A DNA stretch of 64,000 nt from CADCWK01 sp965218235 (GCA_965218235.1 OZ244596.1:1922001-1986000); one strand, 5' to 3'; numbered from the stretch's first letter, positions 49,911 through 61,515 are shown. Notes: a model not told the origin generated them from the sequence alone. A program made the numbers and translations.

Positions 49911-50807
49911 CTACAGGAGCTCGTGGGCGCCGATGATGATCGCGGCCGGGGCGGTGATGAGGACACTCGCGACGACGGCGGCGACCCACATCTGGCGCTG
50001 GCGGCGAACACCGGGCGCCCAGAAGTCGATCGCCATGATCCGGAGTCCGTTCAGCGAGTGGTAGACCACCGCGCCGATCAGGAAGACCTCCATCGGGACC
50101 AGGTAGGGCAGCGCGTAGAAGTCGACCGAGTGGTCGTAGACCGCGGGTCCGAAGCCGATCAGCATGATGCTCAGGACGTGGACGAGCAGGAAGAAGACCG
50201 TTCCGATCCCGGTCGCGCGGTGCAGCGCCCAGGCGTACTGGCCGACATCGCCGTTGTAGATTGGCACCCGCCCCTGGCGCAGGCTGCGGAGGACAAAGAC
50301 GATCAGCCCGACGATCCCGACGTAGAGCGCCGTCGCGACGCCGAACAGGGACCAGCCGATCAGGTTGCTCACCCAGATCTCGTCCGAGAGCGGTCCGTTG
50401 TTGGACGAGACCGCCGGCGCGCTGAACGTGAAGATCGTGATCGTGCCAAGCGCCGTCCAGAGGATGCCGATGATGAAGACCAGAGAGAAGGCGGCGACGC
50501 GCCAGTTCGGCTTCGGTACCCAGTCGGTGATCGAGTAGCGCATCCCGACGAGGCCGTGCCAGAGTGAGGAGAGCAGCAACACCCAGTCGAACGTTCGCCA
50601 GACCGGGTTGGCCCATCGGTTGGCGACCCAGTCGAAGGTCGTCTGCGACGGGACGTTCAGGTAGTGGGTGATGAAGAGGTGCCCGAGGGCGAAGCCGATC
50701 AGGAGGATGCCCGAGACCCGGAGGAAATACCACGAGAGGCGATCGGCACCGGGGATCAGCGCCCCGGCTCCACCGCCACGAACCCGTTCGAGGCCGATTG
50801 ACGCCAT
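49911..50807 (-). CDS. Fused succinate dehydrogenase membrane anchor (SdhD-SdhC)
   Basis: 298 residues, six or more membrane helices. The N-terminal half has the SdhD-like pattern LSWYFLRVSGILLIGFALGHLFITHYL, RWANPVWRTFDWVLLLSSLWHGLVGMR; the C-terminal half has the SdhC cytochrome b pattern QYAWALHRATGIGTVFFLLVHVLSI and FLIGAVVYHSLNGLRIMAIDFW. His in both halves are candidate heme b ligands. The protein anchors the flavoprotein and iron-sulfur subunits of complex II and passes electrons to quinone. The normal two proteins appear fused in reversed order and no sdhA or sdhB is in the window. GGGAGG lies about ten bases before ATG 50807. It follows murJ on the same strand by 112 bases. Confidence 0.8.
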   Translation of the reverse strand: MASIGLERVRGGGAGALIPGADRLSWYFLRVSGILLIGFALGHLFITHYLNVPSQTTFDWVANRWANPVWRTFDWVLLLSSLWHGLVGMRYSITDWVPKPNWRVAAFSLVFIIGILWTALGTITIFTFSAPAVSSNNGPLSDEIWVSNLIGWSLFGVATALYVGIVGLIVFVLRSLRQGRVPIYNGDVGQYAWALHRATGIGTVFFLLVHVLSIMLIGFGPAVYDHSVDFYALPYLVPMEVFLIGAVVYHSLNGLRIMAIDFWAPGVRRQRQMWVAAVVASVLITAPAAIIIGAHELL

Positions 50808-50919
50808 CGTTCCGCGATCCTCCCTGACGTCGACCGCACGTCGTCGCTGACATCGCGACGCGGGCGAGCCATCCCATCCATTCCGGTACGCAATCCGTTC
50901 GGAGCCATTGTACGTCGCA

Positions 50920-52470
50920 TCAACCGGCCGGTGTCCGACCCGACTCGGCATCGCTGCCCGCACTTGCCGCGCCCGAGCCGGTGGCAACGCTGGCGCGCCG
51001 CAACGCGTGTGTCCGCCGCCGGGCATACCAGATCAGCACGGAGGACTCGATCGCCGACGAGATGGCGAAGGCGAGCGGGATCGCCAGGAACCCCCAGATC
51101 GGCAGGAACGCCGCCATCGTGCCGGTTCGGATCGCCAGTTGCACGACGTTGGTCAGCAGCGGCGTCCGGGCGTCGCGGGTGGCGAGGACCGCCCGGGCGG
51201 CGATCTCGGTCCCGATGTAGAACGGGAGACCGATGACGTAGGCGACGAGGATCTGTTGTGTCAGCCGGGTCGCCCCAGCGTCATAGGCGCCGTGCTCGAA
51301 CAGCAGTGCGACCACCCGGTCACCAGCCAGCAGCAGGACTGCGACGACGGGAAGAGACCCCAGCATCCCGATCACGAGCGCCCGGGTCACGAGGTGGCCG
51401 AACGCGTCGCCGGCGCCGGCCGCCGCGTAGGCCGCCATGCGGGGAAAGGTCGCCTGCCCGATGGCGGCGCCGAGCAGCGTAACCGTCAACCCGGCGACCA
51501 GCCAGGCGTTCTGGAGGGCGACCAGTGTCGCCTCGTTGTCGACCCGGGAGCCGAACGACGTCTCGACCAGCCAGCCGGCGTAGTTGACTCCGGTCGAGAC
51601 GCCGTTCGGAATGAGCAGGAGCGCGACGTCCCGGAGGCCGCGGTCGGTCAGGTCGATCCGTGGCAGCCACTGGCTCCCGGCGCCCTCCCCGATCAGGCCG
51701 AACGCGGTGATGCCGAGTTGAAGGACCGCGCCGCCGACCACGCCCCAGACCGGCCCCCAGATCCCGACGCCGGGAAAGGCGATCGCGGCGCCGATGCCGG
51801 CCAGGATGCCGGCGTTGTGGCAGGCGACGCCAATTGCCGGCAGGAAGAAGCGGTTTTGGCTGTTGAGCCAGGCGGTGATGACCGTCCCCGCGCCGAGGAC
51901 GACCGGCTGGATCAGCATGATCCGGGTCATCGGGATCGCGAGGTTCTGAGCCGGCGATGAGTACTCCGGCAGGATCACATGCCGGACCAGCCACGGTGCC
52001 GCGACGAGCCCGATGACCGAGACGACGAGGAGCGTCACGACCAGGGCGTTCAGGACGAGGCTGGCCAGTCGCCAGGCCGCCGCGTCGCCAGCATCGCGCC
52101 GGGTCGCGGCGAGGACGGGCAGGAGCGCCGAGGACAGCGCGCCACCGGCCACCAGCGTGAACAGGACGTCCGGGAACTGGCTGGCGGCCCGGAAGGCGCC
52201 GGTCGTCTCGTTGGCGCCGAACTCGGCCCCGAGCAGAACCTGGCGGACCGCCCCGAGGACGGCCGAAGCCAGGAACGTCGCCATCAGGAACAGGGTCGCG
52301 CCCTGAACCGTAAACTCCCGCCGGCTCAGGGCCAGCGGTGACAGGTCCGACCAACCGAGCGACGGGAGCCGTAAATGACCGCCGGTCAGGGGGGCTGGGA
52401 GCCAACGGCCCGGCAGACGAGGACGGACGGGTTTCGTTCGGACCGGGCGGCGGGACCGGTCGATCGTCAC
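50920..52470 (-). CDS. murJ: Lipid II flippase MurJ
   Basis: 516 residues, 13-14 membrane helices. It flips lipid II across the membrane for wall synthesis. MATE-like MviN landmarks: the first helices ATLFLMATFLASAVLGAVRQVLLGAEFG, AFRAASQFPDVLFTLVAGGALSSALLPVLA (the Arg and acidic cavity residues), ALQNAWLVAGLTVTLLGAAIGQATFPRMA and LLFEHGAYDAGATRLT. The first 50 residues are a cytosolic Pro/Arg-rich tail and the last 25 are disordered. The start is GTG 52470, overlapping the moaC stop in GTGA, so translation is coupled. The pairing of murJ with moaC is not functional in any obvious way. Confidence 0.92.
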   Translation of the reverse strand: MTIDRSRRPVRTKPVRPRLPGRWLPAPLTGGHLRLPSLGWSDLSPLALSRREFTVQGATLFLMATFLASAVLGAVRQVLLGAEFGANETTGAFRAASQFPDVLFTLVAGGALSSALLPVLAATRRDAGDAAAWRLASLVLNALVVTLLVVSVIGLVAAPWLVRHVILPEYSSPAQNLAIPMTRIMLIQPVVLGAGTVITAWLNSQNRFFLPAIGVACHNAGILAGIGAAIAFPGVGIWGPVWGVVGGAVLQLGITAFGLIGEGAGSQWLPRIDLTDRGLRDVALLLIPNGVSTGVNYAGWLVETSFGSRVDNEATLVALQNAWLVAGLTVTLLGAAIGQATFPRMAAYAAAGAGDAFGHLVTRALVIGMLGSLPVVAVLLLAGDRVVALLFEHGAYDAGATRLTQQILVAYVIGLPFYIGTEIAARAVLATRDARTPLLTNVVQLAIRTGTMAAFLPIWGFLAIPLAFAISSAIESSVLIWYARRRTHALRRASVATGSGAASAGSDAESGRTPAG

Positions 52471-53066
52471 CGGACCGTGAGATCACCCGGACGCGGGACC
52501 GGGCCGTCCGTCGCGGACCGCTCGCGCAGCCAGTCGCCGGACCGGCCGCCGTGCTTCTCCTCGACCCGGATCGCGCCGATCTCCATCCCCCGGTCGGTTG
52601 CCTTGACCATGTCGTAGATCGTCAGCCCAGCGACACTGACGGCGGTCAGGGCCTCCATCTCGACGCCGGTCTGGCCGCGGGTCTCGACCCGGGCGCTGAT
52701 CGCGACGGTTGCCGGCCGGCCGGTCGCCGGGTCGGCGTCGAGCAGCTCGAAATCGATCGTGATCTTCGTCAGCAGGAGCGGGTGGCACATCGGGACGAGA
52801 TCGTGCGTCCGTTTGGCGCCCATGATCGCCGCGACCTGGGCGACGGCGAGGACGTCGCCCTTCGCCGCCCGGCCCTCGCGAATCAGTGCCAGGGTCGCCG
52901 GGGCCATCCGGACTTCGCCCGAAGCGACCGCGACGCGGTGCGTGACCGCCTTTTCGCCGACATCGACCATCCGGGCCCGGCCGCGCTCGTCGAAGTGGGT
53001 GAGGGGCGCGGCCTCCGGGACAGTTTCGGTTGATGTGTCCTGTGGTCTGTCCTGTGGCTTCGTCAT
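52467..53066 (-). CDS. moaC: Cyclic pyranopterin monophosphate synthase MoaC
   Basis: 199 residues, 30 longer than the core at the N-terminus. With MoaA it turns GTP into cyclic pyranopterin monophosphate, the first step of molybdenum cofactor synthesis. Motifs: LTHFDERGRARMVDVGEKAVTHR, RAAKGDVLAVAQVAAIMGAKRTHDLVPMCHPLLL, ETRGQTGVEMEALTAVSVAGLTIYDMVKA and the basic C-terminus with EEKHGGRSG. The active-site Lys (TIYDMVKA) and catalytic His/Asp are kept. It partners with the MoaD-MoaE fusion 15 kb away. The ATG at 53066 has no clear Shine-Dalgarno and lies seven bases after a -10-like box. Confidence 0.95.
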   Translation of the reverse strand: MTKPQDRPQDTSTETVPEAAPLTHFDERGRARMVDVGEKAVTHRVAVASGEVRMAPATLALIREGRAAKGDVLAVAQVAAIMGAKRTHDLVPMCHPLLLTKITIDFELLDADPATGRPATVAISARVETRGQTGVEMEALTAVSVAGLTIYDMVKATDRGMEIGAIRVEEKHGGRSGDWLRERSATDGPVPRPGDLTVR

Positions 53067-53072
53067 GCCGTC

Positions 53073-53081
53073 AGTATGCCA
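53073..53081 (-). promoter_or_regulatory. Extended -10-like element directly before moaC
   Basis: TGGCATACT on the minus strand, only six bases before the ATG at 53066. If used, the mRNA would start at or just before the start codon. Second candidate near-leaderless gene of the window. Confidence 0.35.
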
Positions 53082-53163
53082 GCCCACTGGCCGGGCTGTT
53101 TCAGGAGCGTCATTCAAAACACTGCCGGCAGCAGTCCGGTCCCTGCGGGGCTGGTGCAGCGAA

Positions 53164-56136
53164 TCAATGCGATGCGTCGTCGATCGGTTCGTTCCGGCTG
53201 ACGGCCACGAGGCGGTCGACGAGCTGCTGCAGGAGCCGGGTCTGCTTGCCGATGGCATCGATCGCGTCGCTGGACCGGATGTCCAGGGATGGATCGACCT
53301 CATGCTGTAGCCGCTGACCGAGGTACTGGATCCAGCCCTTGATGCTCCCGATCGGGGGACGCAACTCCTCGGCAATCTCCAGCATGAGCCCGTGACGCAG
53401 GCGCTGTTCGTCTTCGGCCTCGGTCACATCGTGCAGGCTGAGAACCGCTCCATTGACGATCCCATCGCCGGCAAGCAGCGGCGCCGCCCGTCCGACGACA
53501 GCGACCATCGTCCCGTCGTCCAGCCCAAAGCGCCAGGCACCGCGTTGCCGTGCTCCAGTCGCCACCGCAGCCGCCAGCGGGAACGTCTCCTCGGAGTACG
53601 CTGCGCCGTCGAACCGGATCGGTCGGTAGTGACCGACGTAATCGCCGACGGAGCCGGGAAGATCCGCGCCGCCGTGCAACTCGCGGGCCGAATCGTTCGC
53701 GAAGATGATCCGGCGCTCCTGGTCGATCACGATCACCGCGTCGGCCAGCTGGGACATGAGCCGGGTGCGCTGTTCGGTCAGCGAGTGATCCCGGTCGCCG
53801 GCCTCCCGCTCGGTGGTCCGCTGGCGGGCCGAGGCGATGGCATAGCCGGTGATCGCCGCGACGGACTCCACCGTGGCCAGGTCGAGCAGCGTGAACGGTC
53901 GGGCAGGCCTGGAGCGGAAGCAGCCGATCACGCCGATGACCTCGTCGCCGTCCACGATCGCGGCCGCGATGGACGATGAGGGAATCAGCGGGATGACCGG
54001 CGAGATGTCGGCCTGCTCCTGATCCGGCGCGGGCAGGATCCATGACAATGAGGCCGAAAGGTCGGACTGGCCACTGCGCAGGACCGTGGCGGGCCCACGC
54101 GGGGCGTCCCGATTCTGGATCAGCCGACGCCAGAATCGGGCGGGCCACTCCTGACCGGGGTCGGAGTGGACGCCCATGGTCCAGTTCGGCTCGCCGGAAC
54201 CGCCGCGCAGCTCAATCGCGCACCAGTCGGTCAGGCGGGCAGCGAGCGTCCGGGCGACAACCTGGCAGATCTCCGTGATCTCGTGGGTTCCGATGAGTCG
54301 GCAGGCGATCCCGGCGATGAGGTCCGTCCGATCCAGCCCGCTCGTCGGGTCTTCCGGCTCGATCGTCACGGCTGTCGGGTGATGCGTCACGGTCGTCAGC
54401 CGCGGGCGCGACGAGAGGAATCGGTTGACTGGCTCGGCGAGCGACGCGATCAGGCCGAGATCGCGGTGACCGAAGCGACGGCCGTGCTCGGTGGTAACCA
54501 GGACCAGGCGGCCGACGACCTGATCGTCCTGAATGAGCGGGACGGCAGCCAGGCTCCGGATCGATGGTGACGGGTCGGTCGGTCCGGTGACTTCCGCGGG
54601 CACATCAAGCGGACCGGCATCGTTCAGAAGCACCGGCTGATAGTCCTGACGTTCACCGTTTGACAGCAGTCGAGCGATGCGGTCATCGACCGATCGTTGC
54701 AGTGACCCGATCGCGGCGTCGTCCCAGTGCTGGCGCCAGTGGGCGAAGACTCGGTCCGGTGCGCCACCGCCGGGATCGTCACCCGGTTCACGGTCGGCTG
54801 ACCTGGCGTCCAGATAGACCAGGTAGCCGTCGGCCAGACCGGGAACCAGCACGCCGGCATGGGCGGCGAGCCCGCCGATGAGGTCGGTCGCGCCGAACAT
54901 CGCGACCGTCGCGTCGTGGGCCAGCCGGTTCCGCGCCAGGTCCGAGCGCAGTCCCAGGATCCGCGACTGGTCGGCGTCCCGGCGCTGGGACACCCAAAGG
55001 CCGATCGCGCCGATCCGGGCGAAGTTCTCGGCGGTGATCGTCTGCATCGTCGAGAGACTGTCGGGGCGGCGTACCCCCAGCACGGCGACCAGATCGCCGT
55101 CGAGGCGAAGCGGCAGGGCGATGAGGAAATCATCGGTCAGTATGCTCTCGACCCACGGCGTTTCGGGTTCGATCCGGGCCATCAGGACGGTGCCGTGGGG
55201 TGATGTCGCGAACAGGGCACTTGGAGCGGCGGAATCGACCTGCTCCAGCCAGGGAGGCGTCAGGAACACTCCTGCGCCGACCGAAGCAGCGAGCTGGAGC
55301 CGCGGGTTCCGTTGGCTGCTCCCATCGGTGGTCGCTGTCTCGTCCTTCGACGCCGGAGCGGGGTCGACGAAGTACACCACGCAACTCCGGGCGCTGAAGA
55401 ATCCCAGTGCCGCCCGCGCCAGGCGCTGAGCCACGTCGTAGGGGGTGTCAGCCGCCAGCAAATCCCGCATGAGGTCGCCGAGCGCATGGACATGAGCCGA
55501 TGGGGTCAGGACCGCCGGTTGCCAGCGCTGCTCGGCCGGCCCGGCCATGTCGTCCTCCCGATCCTGCTTCTCGCTGGCGAGCGATTCCAGTGTCGCGAGA
55601 TCGTCAAGCGAGAAGGCCGCCCGGCCTGGGAATCGGACGAGCGCCAGGGCGGCCACCGCCGCTTTCCCGGCGGGGAGCGGAACCCCGATCGCTGAGGCGC
55701 CCGGTTCGATCACCTCGCTGAGCGAACCATCGATCCGCCAGAGCTGGCCCGAGCCGACGGCGATTCGGGCGAATGGGTCATAGAGGTCGAGCGGCCGGCT
55801 GACGAGTGGGGAGATGGACACGGACTGGTCGCCCCGCTCGGCGACGCGGATCAGGAAGTGGCTGGGACGGCCGCTCAAGGAGGGGGAGTTCGCCGATTGA
55901 CGAGGGAAGACGGATACCAGAGCGAGGCTGGCGAGCCGCGGGACGATCAGACGGGCGGCCCGGTCAATCGTTCGGTGCCAGTCCTGCTCGAGCGCCGGCG
56001 CCGAGTCGTGCTCCGGGTTCGCCCAGACGGGATCATGCTTCCACGTGCCCGTTGCCGATCCTTCCGGCCGGACCGGTGCGGGACGGGCCGCCTCGTTGCC
56101 GCTCGTCGTTGCCGTCCCGTCCGCCCCGGTCGTCAT
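53164..56136 (-). CDS. Multi-GAF/PAS protein with degenerate histidine kinase end (no kinase activity expected)
   Basis: 990 residues. Several GAF-like regions in the first 780 (for example APALEQDWHRTIDRAARLIVP, YDVAQRLARAALGFFSARSCVVYFVD, AVPLIQDDQVVGRLVLVTT, ITGYAIASARQRTTE), then a PAS domain (LADAVIVIDQERRIIFANDSARELHGG). The end (about 913-990) has a HisKA-like helical hairpin LRHGLMLEIAEELRPPIGSIKG, but where active kinases have SHELRTP this reads AEELRPP, so the phosphoacceptor His is Glu. No ATPase domain follows; the protein stops 67 residues later. It probably senses a ligand and signals by contact. It starts 22 bases after the acnA stop and is likely co-transcribed. Confidence 0.8.
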   Translation of the reverse strand: MTTGADGTATTSGNEAARPAPVRPEGSATGTWKHDPVWANPEHDSAPALEQDWHRTIDRAARLIVPRLASLALVSVFPRQSANSPSLSGRPSHFLIRVAERGDQSVSISPLVSRPLDLYDPFARIAVGSGQLWRIDGSLSEVIEPGASAIGVPLPAGKAAVAALALVRFPGRAAFSLDDLATLESLASEKQDREDDMAGPAEQRWQPAVLTPSAHVHALGDLMRDLLAADTPYDVAQRLARAALGFFSARSCVVYFVDPAPASKDETATTDGSSQRNPRLQLAASVGAGVFLTPPWLEQVDSAAPSALFATSPHGTVLMARIEPETPWVESILTDDFLIALPLRLDGDLVAVLGVRRPDSLSTMQTITAENFARIGAIGLWVSQRRDADQSRILGLRSDLARNRLAHDATVAMFGATDLIGGLAAHAGVLVPGLADGYLVYLDARSADREPGDDPGGGAPDRVFAHWRQHWDDAAIGSLQRSVDDRIARLLSNGERQDYQPVLLNDAGPLDVPAEVTGPTDPSPSIRSLAAVPLIQDDQVVGRLVLVTTEHGRRFGHRDLGLIASLAEPVNRFLSSRPRLTTVTHHPTAVTIEPEDPTSGLDRTDLIAGIACRLIGTHEITEICQVVARTLAARLTDWCAIELRGGSGEPNWTMGVHSDPGQEWPARFWRRLIQNRDAPRGPATVLRSGQSDLSASLSWILPAPDQEQADISPVIPLIPSSSIAAAIVDGDEVIGVIGCFRSRPARPFTLLDLATVESVAAITGYAIASARQRTTEREAGDRDHSLTEQRTRLMSQLADAVIVIDQERRIIFANDSARELHGGADLPGSVGDYVGHYRPIRFDGAAYSEETFPLAAAVATGARQRGAWRFGLDDGTMVAVVGRAAPLLAGDGIVNGAVLSLHDVTEAEDEQRLRHGLMLEIAEELRPPIGSIKGWIQYLGQRLQHEVDPSLDIRSSDAIDAIGKQTRLLQQLVDRLVAVSRNEPIDDASH

Positions 56137-56158
56137 CGATGGTCCGCCCCTGGGTCGA

Positions 56159-58963
<2,805 letters not shown>

Positions 58964-59074
58964 GGTCGACGAAACCCTTCTCCGGCGAGCGAGCTTGGCG
59001 GCGGCGATCCGGACCACGACGGCGGGTCCATTGACGCTCGCTCTTCGCGAATCGATCTTCCTTTGCACAGTGTA
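58964..59074 (-). promoter_or_regulatory. acnA leader and promoter, duplicated at 61516-61626
   Basis: TACACT at 59069-59074 is a likely -10. The 88-base leader next to the ATG matches the second copy at 61516-61603 at all but about 12 positions by hand count. It can fold: GAGCGAGC pairs with GCTCGCTC, and GGACC with GGTCC or CCGC with GTGG. The spacer 59075-59328 beyond it shows nothing else. Confidence 0.5.
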
Positions 59075-59328
59075 CCCAAGCTGACGGGCACGGTGACGCC
59101 AATCCGACCGGCCGACATTCGACCACTCAGCAGGACGTCACCACAGCGGGACGCCGGCTCGTTCGGCGTGCTCCACCCGATCAATGCAGCCGACGGACGG
59201 AATGGACTATGGCCGTCTGCTAGAAGGCAGCGCCGTGCACTGCGCATGCGTCGTTCGGCGCGCCTGGCACCGACGAGCATGGATCAGTCCGAATCGCGTC
59301 AGTGGCGGCCCGCAGAAGGCGACAACCC

Positions 59329-60303
59329 TCAGGATGACACCTCATAGCAGCTTGCGATCGCGGCGGCGCGGTTGCGCAGGGAGGTGCGCAACCACTGCGG
59401 GCCCAGAGCTTCCGCGTTCGTGGCGAGCTGCCACAGTGCCCACTCGGCATGTCTCGGATCCTGAAAGGTCACCCGCAGCCGGAGCCAGCCGTCCGCGTCG
59501 GCTTCTTCGGCGATGACGGCCAGCGCGGTGTCCACCAAGTCCTCCCACCGCGCCGGGTTCACCCGTACCAGCACGGTGACCTGGTCGCCGCCGGTTCGAA
59601 ACCGCGTGCCGCCTTCCTGCCAGGCCCGGTCCAGATCGACCCGGTCTGGTCGCTGGGCGGGTTCGGCGAGTTCCTCGGCGGCCAGGACCCGGGACAGCCG
59701 GTAAGTGCGGTCCGCGCCAGACCTCGTGGCGAGCAAGTAGCCCTGGTCGCGGACGGTGACCAGGCCGATCGGGTCCACCGTACGCCACTTCGGGGTCTGG
59801 TCCACAGCCGCGTAGTGGATGCGAAGCTTGTGTCCGGCGAACACCGCGCGCCGGACCTCGGCCACGATGGTGTCAGGCACCTCCTCAGCGACCAGCCGAC
59901 GCGATAGGAGGTCGGTCTCCGGGTCGATGAGCAATCGCTCGGCCGCGCCGACCGCCGTGGCCCGGGAGCTCTCGGGTAGCGCGTCGATCACCTTGAGCAT
60001 GGCCGCAGCGAGCGCCGAGCCGAGGCCGAACGCCTGAGCGCCGCGCCGCGATCCAGCGACCAGCAAGACAAGTGCCTCGTCGTGGCTCAGTCCGGTGAGC
60101 TCGGTCCGGAAACCGGGCAACAACGCGAAACCGCCGTGCCGGCCGCGCTCGGCGTAGACCGGGACGCCGGCCGCGGACAGCGCCTCGATGTCGCGCAGCA
60201 CGGTACGGGTAGATACCTCCAACTCGCGAGCCAGCGCGGCCGCGGACAGACGACCGCGCTGCCGCAGCAGCAGCACCAGCGAGACCAATCGATCAGCACG
60301 CAT
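59329..60303 (-). CDS. YafY/WYL-domain transcriptional regulator (HTH DeoR-type N-terminus)
   Basis: 324 residues. Winged helix (about 1-60) MRADRLVSLVLLLRQRGRLSAAALARELEVSTRTVLRDIEALSAAGVPV, then the WYL part (about 140-225) IHYAAVDQTPKWRTVDPIGLVTVRDQGYLLA and a WCX-type end (VTFQDPRHAEWALWQLA). WYL domains bind nucleic acid or small ligands and turn the factor on or off. AGGAG lies nine bases before ATG 60303. It is divergent from ridA, with three copies of a GAATACAmGAC site in between. The gene lies in an island flanked by acnA leader copies. Regulates its own region by inference. Confidence 0.9.
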   Translation of the reverse strand: MRADRLVSLVLLLRQRGRLSAAALARELEVSTRTVLRDIEALSAAGVPVYAERGRHGGFALLPGFRTELTGLSHDEALVLLVAGSRRGAQAFGLGSALAAAMLKVIDALPESSRATAVGAAERLLIDPETDLLSRRLVAEEVPDTIVAEVRRAVFAGHKLRIHYAAVDQTPKWRTVDPIGLVTVRDQGYLLATRSGADRTYRLSRVLAAEELAEPAQRPDRVDLDRAWQEGGTRFRTGGDQVTVLVRVNPARWEDLVDTALAVIAEEADADGWLRLRVTFQDPRHAEWALWQLATNAEALGPQWLRTSLRNRAAAIASCYEVSS

Positions 60304-60318
60304 ACGAAAACGCTCCTG

Positions 60319-60357
60319 GAATACAAGACGAATACACGACAAGGGATGTCGTGATTC
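60319..60357. promoter_or_regulatory. Triple operator between the WYL regulator and ridA
   Basis: GAATACAAGAC (60319-60329) and GAATACACGAC (60330-60340) are head-to-tail with no gap, and an inverted third, GTCGTGATTC (60348-60357), follows after seven bases. It covers the regulator leader. This is the pattern expected of autoregulation. Confidence 0.6.
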
Positions 60358-60443
60358 GTTCGTAGGATTATCAACAGACGCCATCTTTTGCGGCGATCGA
60401 GCCGACAGACGGACGCACCGTCGATGAGCCGAATGGAGCCGAT

Positions 60444-60845
60444 GTGGCAATTGAACGAATGGCGATCAACCCGTGGACCTGGTCGGTGGAGATGAGATAC
60501 AACCAGGGTGAGATGGTCTCCGGGCACACCCGGACCCTGTACTGCGCCGGGCAGACCGCGATGAGCGGCGACGGCAAGCCCCAGCATGCCGGTGACATGG
60601 CGGCGCAGTTGGCGCTGTGCCTCGACAACCTGGAGGTCATTCTCGGCGGAGCCGGCATGTCTCTCCGTAACGTCGTTCGGCTCAACGTCTACACCACCGA
60701 CGTCGCTCTGCTCTTCCAGCACTACGGCGTGCTGGCGTCGCGGTTGGGCGCCGCCGGCGTGGCACCGACCACCACGACGCTCGGGGTGGCACGGCTGGCG
60801 ATCCCAGACCTGATAGTCGAAATTGAGGGGACCGCCGTCTCGTGA
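60444..60845 (+). CDS. RidA/YjgF family protein
   Basis: 133 residues. The RidA core: NQGEMVSGHTRTLYCAGQTAMSGDGKPQHAGDMAAQLALCLDNLEVIL, then GMSLRNVVRLNVYTTDVALL and a final PDLIVEIEGTAV with Glu at the end. RidA proteins form trimers and hydrolyse reactive enamine or imine intermediates; the usual catalytic Arg near the end is not seen (IPDLIVEIEGTA), so it may bind without deaminase activity. Start is GTG 60444 (GGAG five bases upstream), or ATG 60459. It is divergent from the WYL regulator. Confidence 0.85.
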   Translation: MAIERMAINPWTWSVEMRYNQGEMVSGHTRTLYCAGQTAMSGDGKPQHAGDMAAQLALCLDNLEVILGGAGMSLRNVVRLNVYTTDVALLFQHYGVLASRLGAAGVAPTTTTLGVARLAIPDLIVEIEGTAVS

Positions 60846-60916
60846 GACGACCTCGCCGACTCAGGCAGAGCAACCGGTTGACCCGGCACGACTAGCAGGC
60901 AGGCAGGTAATTTCCA

Positions 60917-61429
60917 GTGCTCAGAATGGTGACGATCGGCGTCTATGGCTTTGACGGCGAGTCCTTCCTCCATCGACTGCGGCAGGCAGACGTTCGCCTG
61001 CTGCTCGACGTCCGCCAACGACGCGGCGTCCGCGGAGCCGACTATTCCTGGGCGAACTCGGCGCGGCTCCAGCGTGCGCTCGCCATGGCGGACATCGGCT
61101 ACCGCCACGTGACGGAGCTGGCGCCCACGACCGAGCTGCGTCAGCTCCAGTACCGCGAGGACGACCGCCAAGGGGTCGGCAAGCGCAACCGCATCGCGCT
61201 GGCGCCCGAGTATGCCGAGCGCTACACCCGTGAGATCCTCGACCCGTTCGACCTCGGCGCGCTCGTGGCGGAGCTTCCGAGCGACTCGGTGACCGCCCTC
61301 TTCTGCGTCGAGCGCGATCCGGAGGCATGCCACCGCTCGCTTCTGGCCGCGCGCCTGCGCGCCGAGTACGGCTTGTCGGTCACGGACCTCCGCCCGGGTC
61401 AGGCCACGCCCTCCGGCCAGAGCCGGTAG
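60917..61429 (+). CDS. DUF488 family protein
   Basis: 170 residues. Opens TIGVYGFDGESFLHRLRQADVRLLLDVR, has RGVRGADYSWANSARLQRALAMADIGYRHV and ends with ALFCVERDPEACHRSLLAARLRAEYG, the C-x-E-x-x-P-x-x-C-H-R pattern of DUF488 that may bind metal or nucleotide. Function unknown. The last ten residues and the stop codon are read from the antisense of the acnA 5' remnant, so the C-terminus was changed when the island formed. It follows ridA by 71 bases. Confidence 0.8.
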   Translation: MLRMVTIGVYGFDGESFLHRLRQADVRLLLDVRQRRGVRGADYSWANSARLQRALAMADIGYRHVTELAPTTELRQLQYREDDRQGVGKRNRIALAPEYAERYTREILDPFDLGALVAELPSDSVTALFCVERDPEACHRSLLAARLRAEYGLSVTDLRPGQATPSGQSR

Positions 61430-61515
61430 GGGGCGACGGTCTCACCCCAGGCGGTCCTCAGCGTCGACCGGGCCGAGAACGGATCGTTGGGGCTGGTGGC
61501 CTGCTGGCTGGACAT
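61399..61515 (-). pseudogene. acnA 5'-end remnant (38 codons)
   Basis: The ATG at 61515 opens MSSQQATSPNDPFSARSTLRTAWGETVA and then stops after VA; the true acnA starts MSSQTATIPHDPFMARSTLTTAHGETVT. About 20 of the first 93 bases differ. The frame ends in TGA at 61399-61401 and overlaps the DUF488 stop region on the other strand. It is either a truncated copy of acnA or the residue of a second, related aconitase. Confidence 0.7.

Noticed and set aside
49537..50877. 446-codon minus-strand open frame across sdhDC and the gap
   Set aside because: Different frame from the well-supported SdhD-SdhC protein, no motifs, Arg/Pro-rich shadow.
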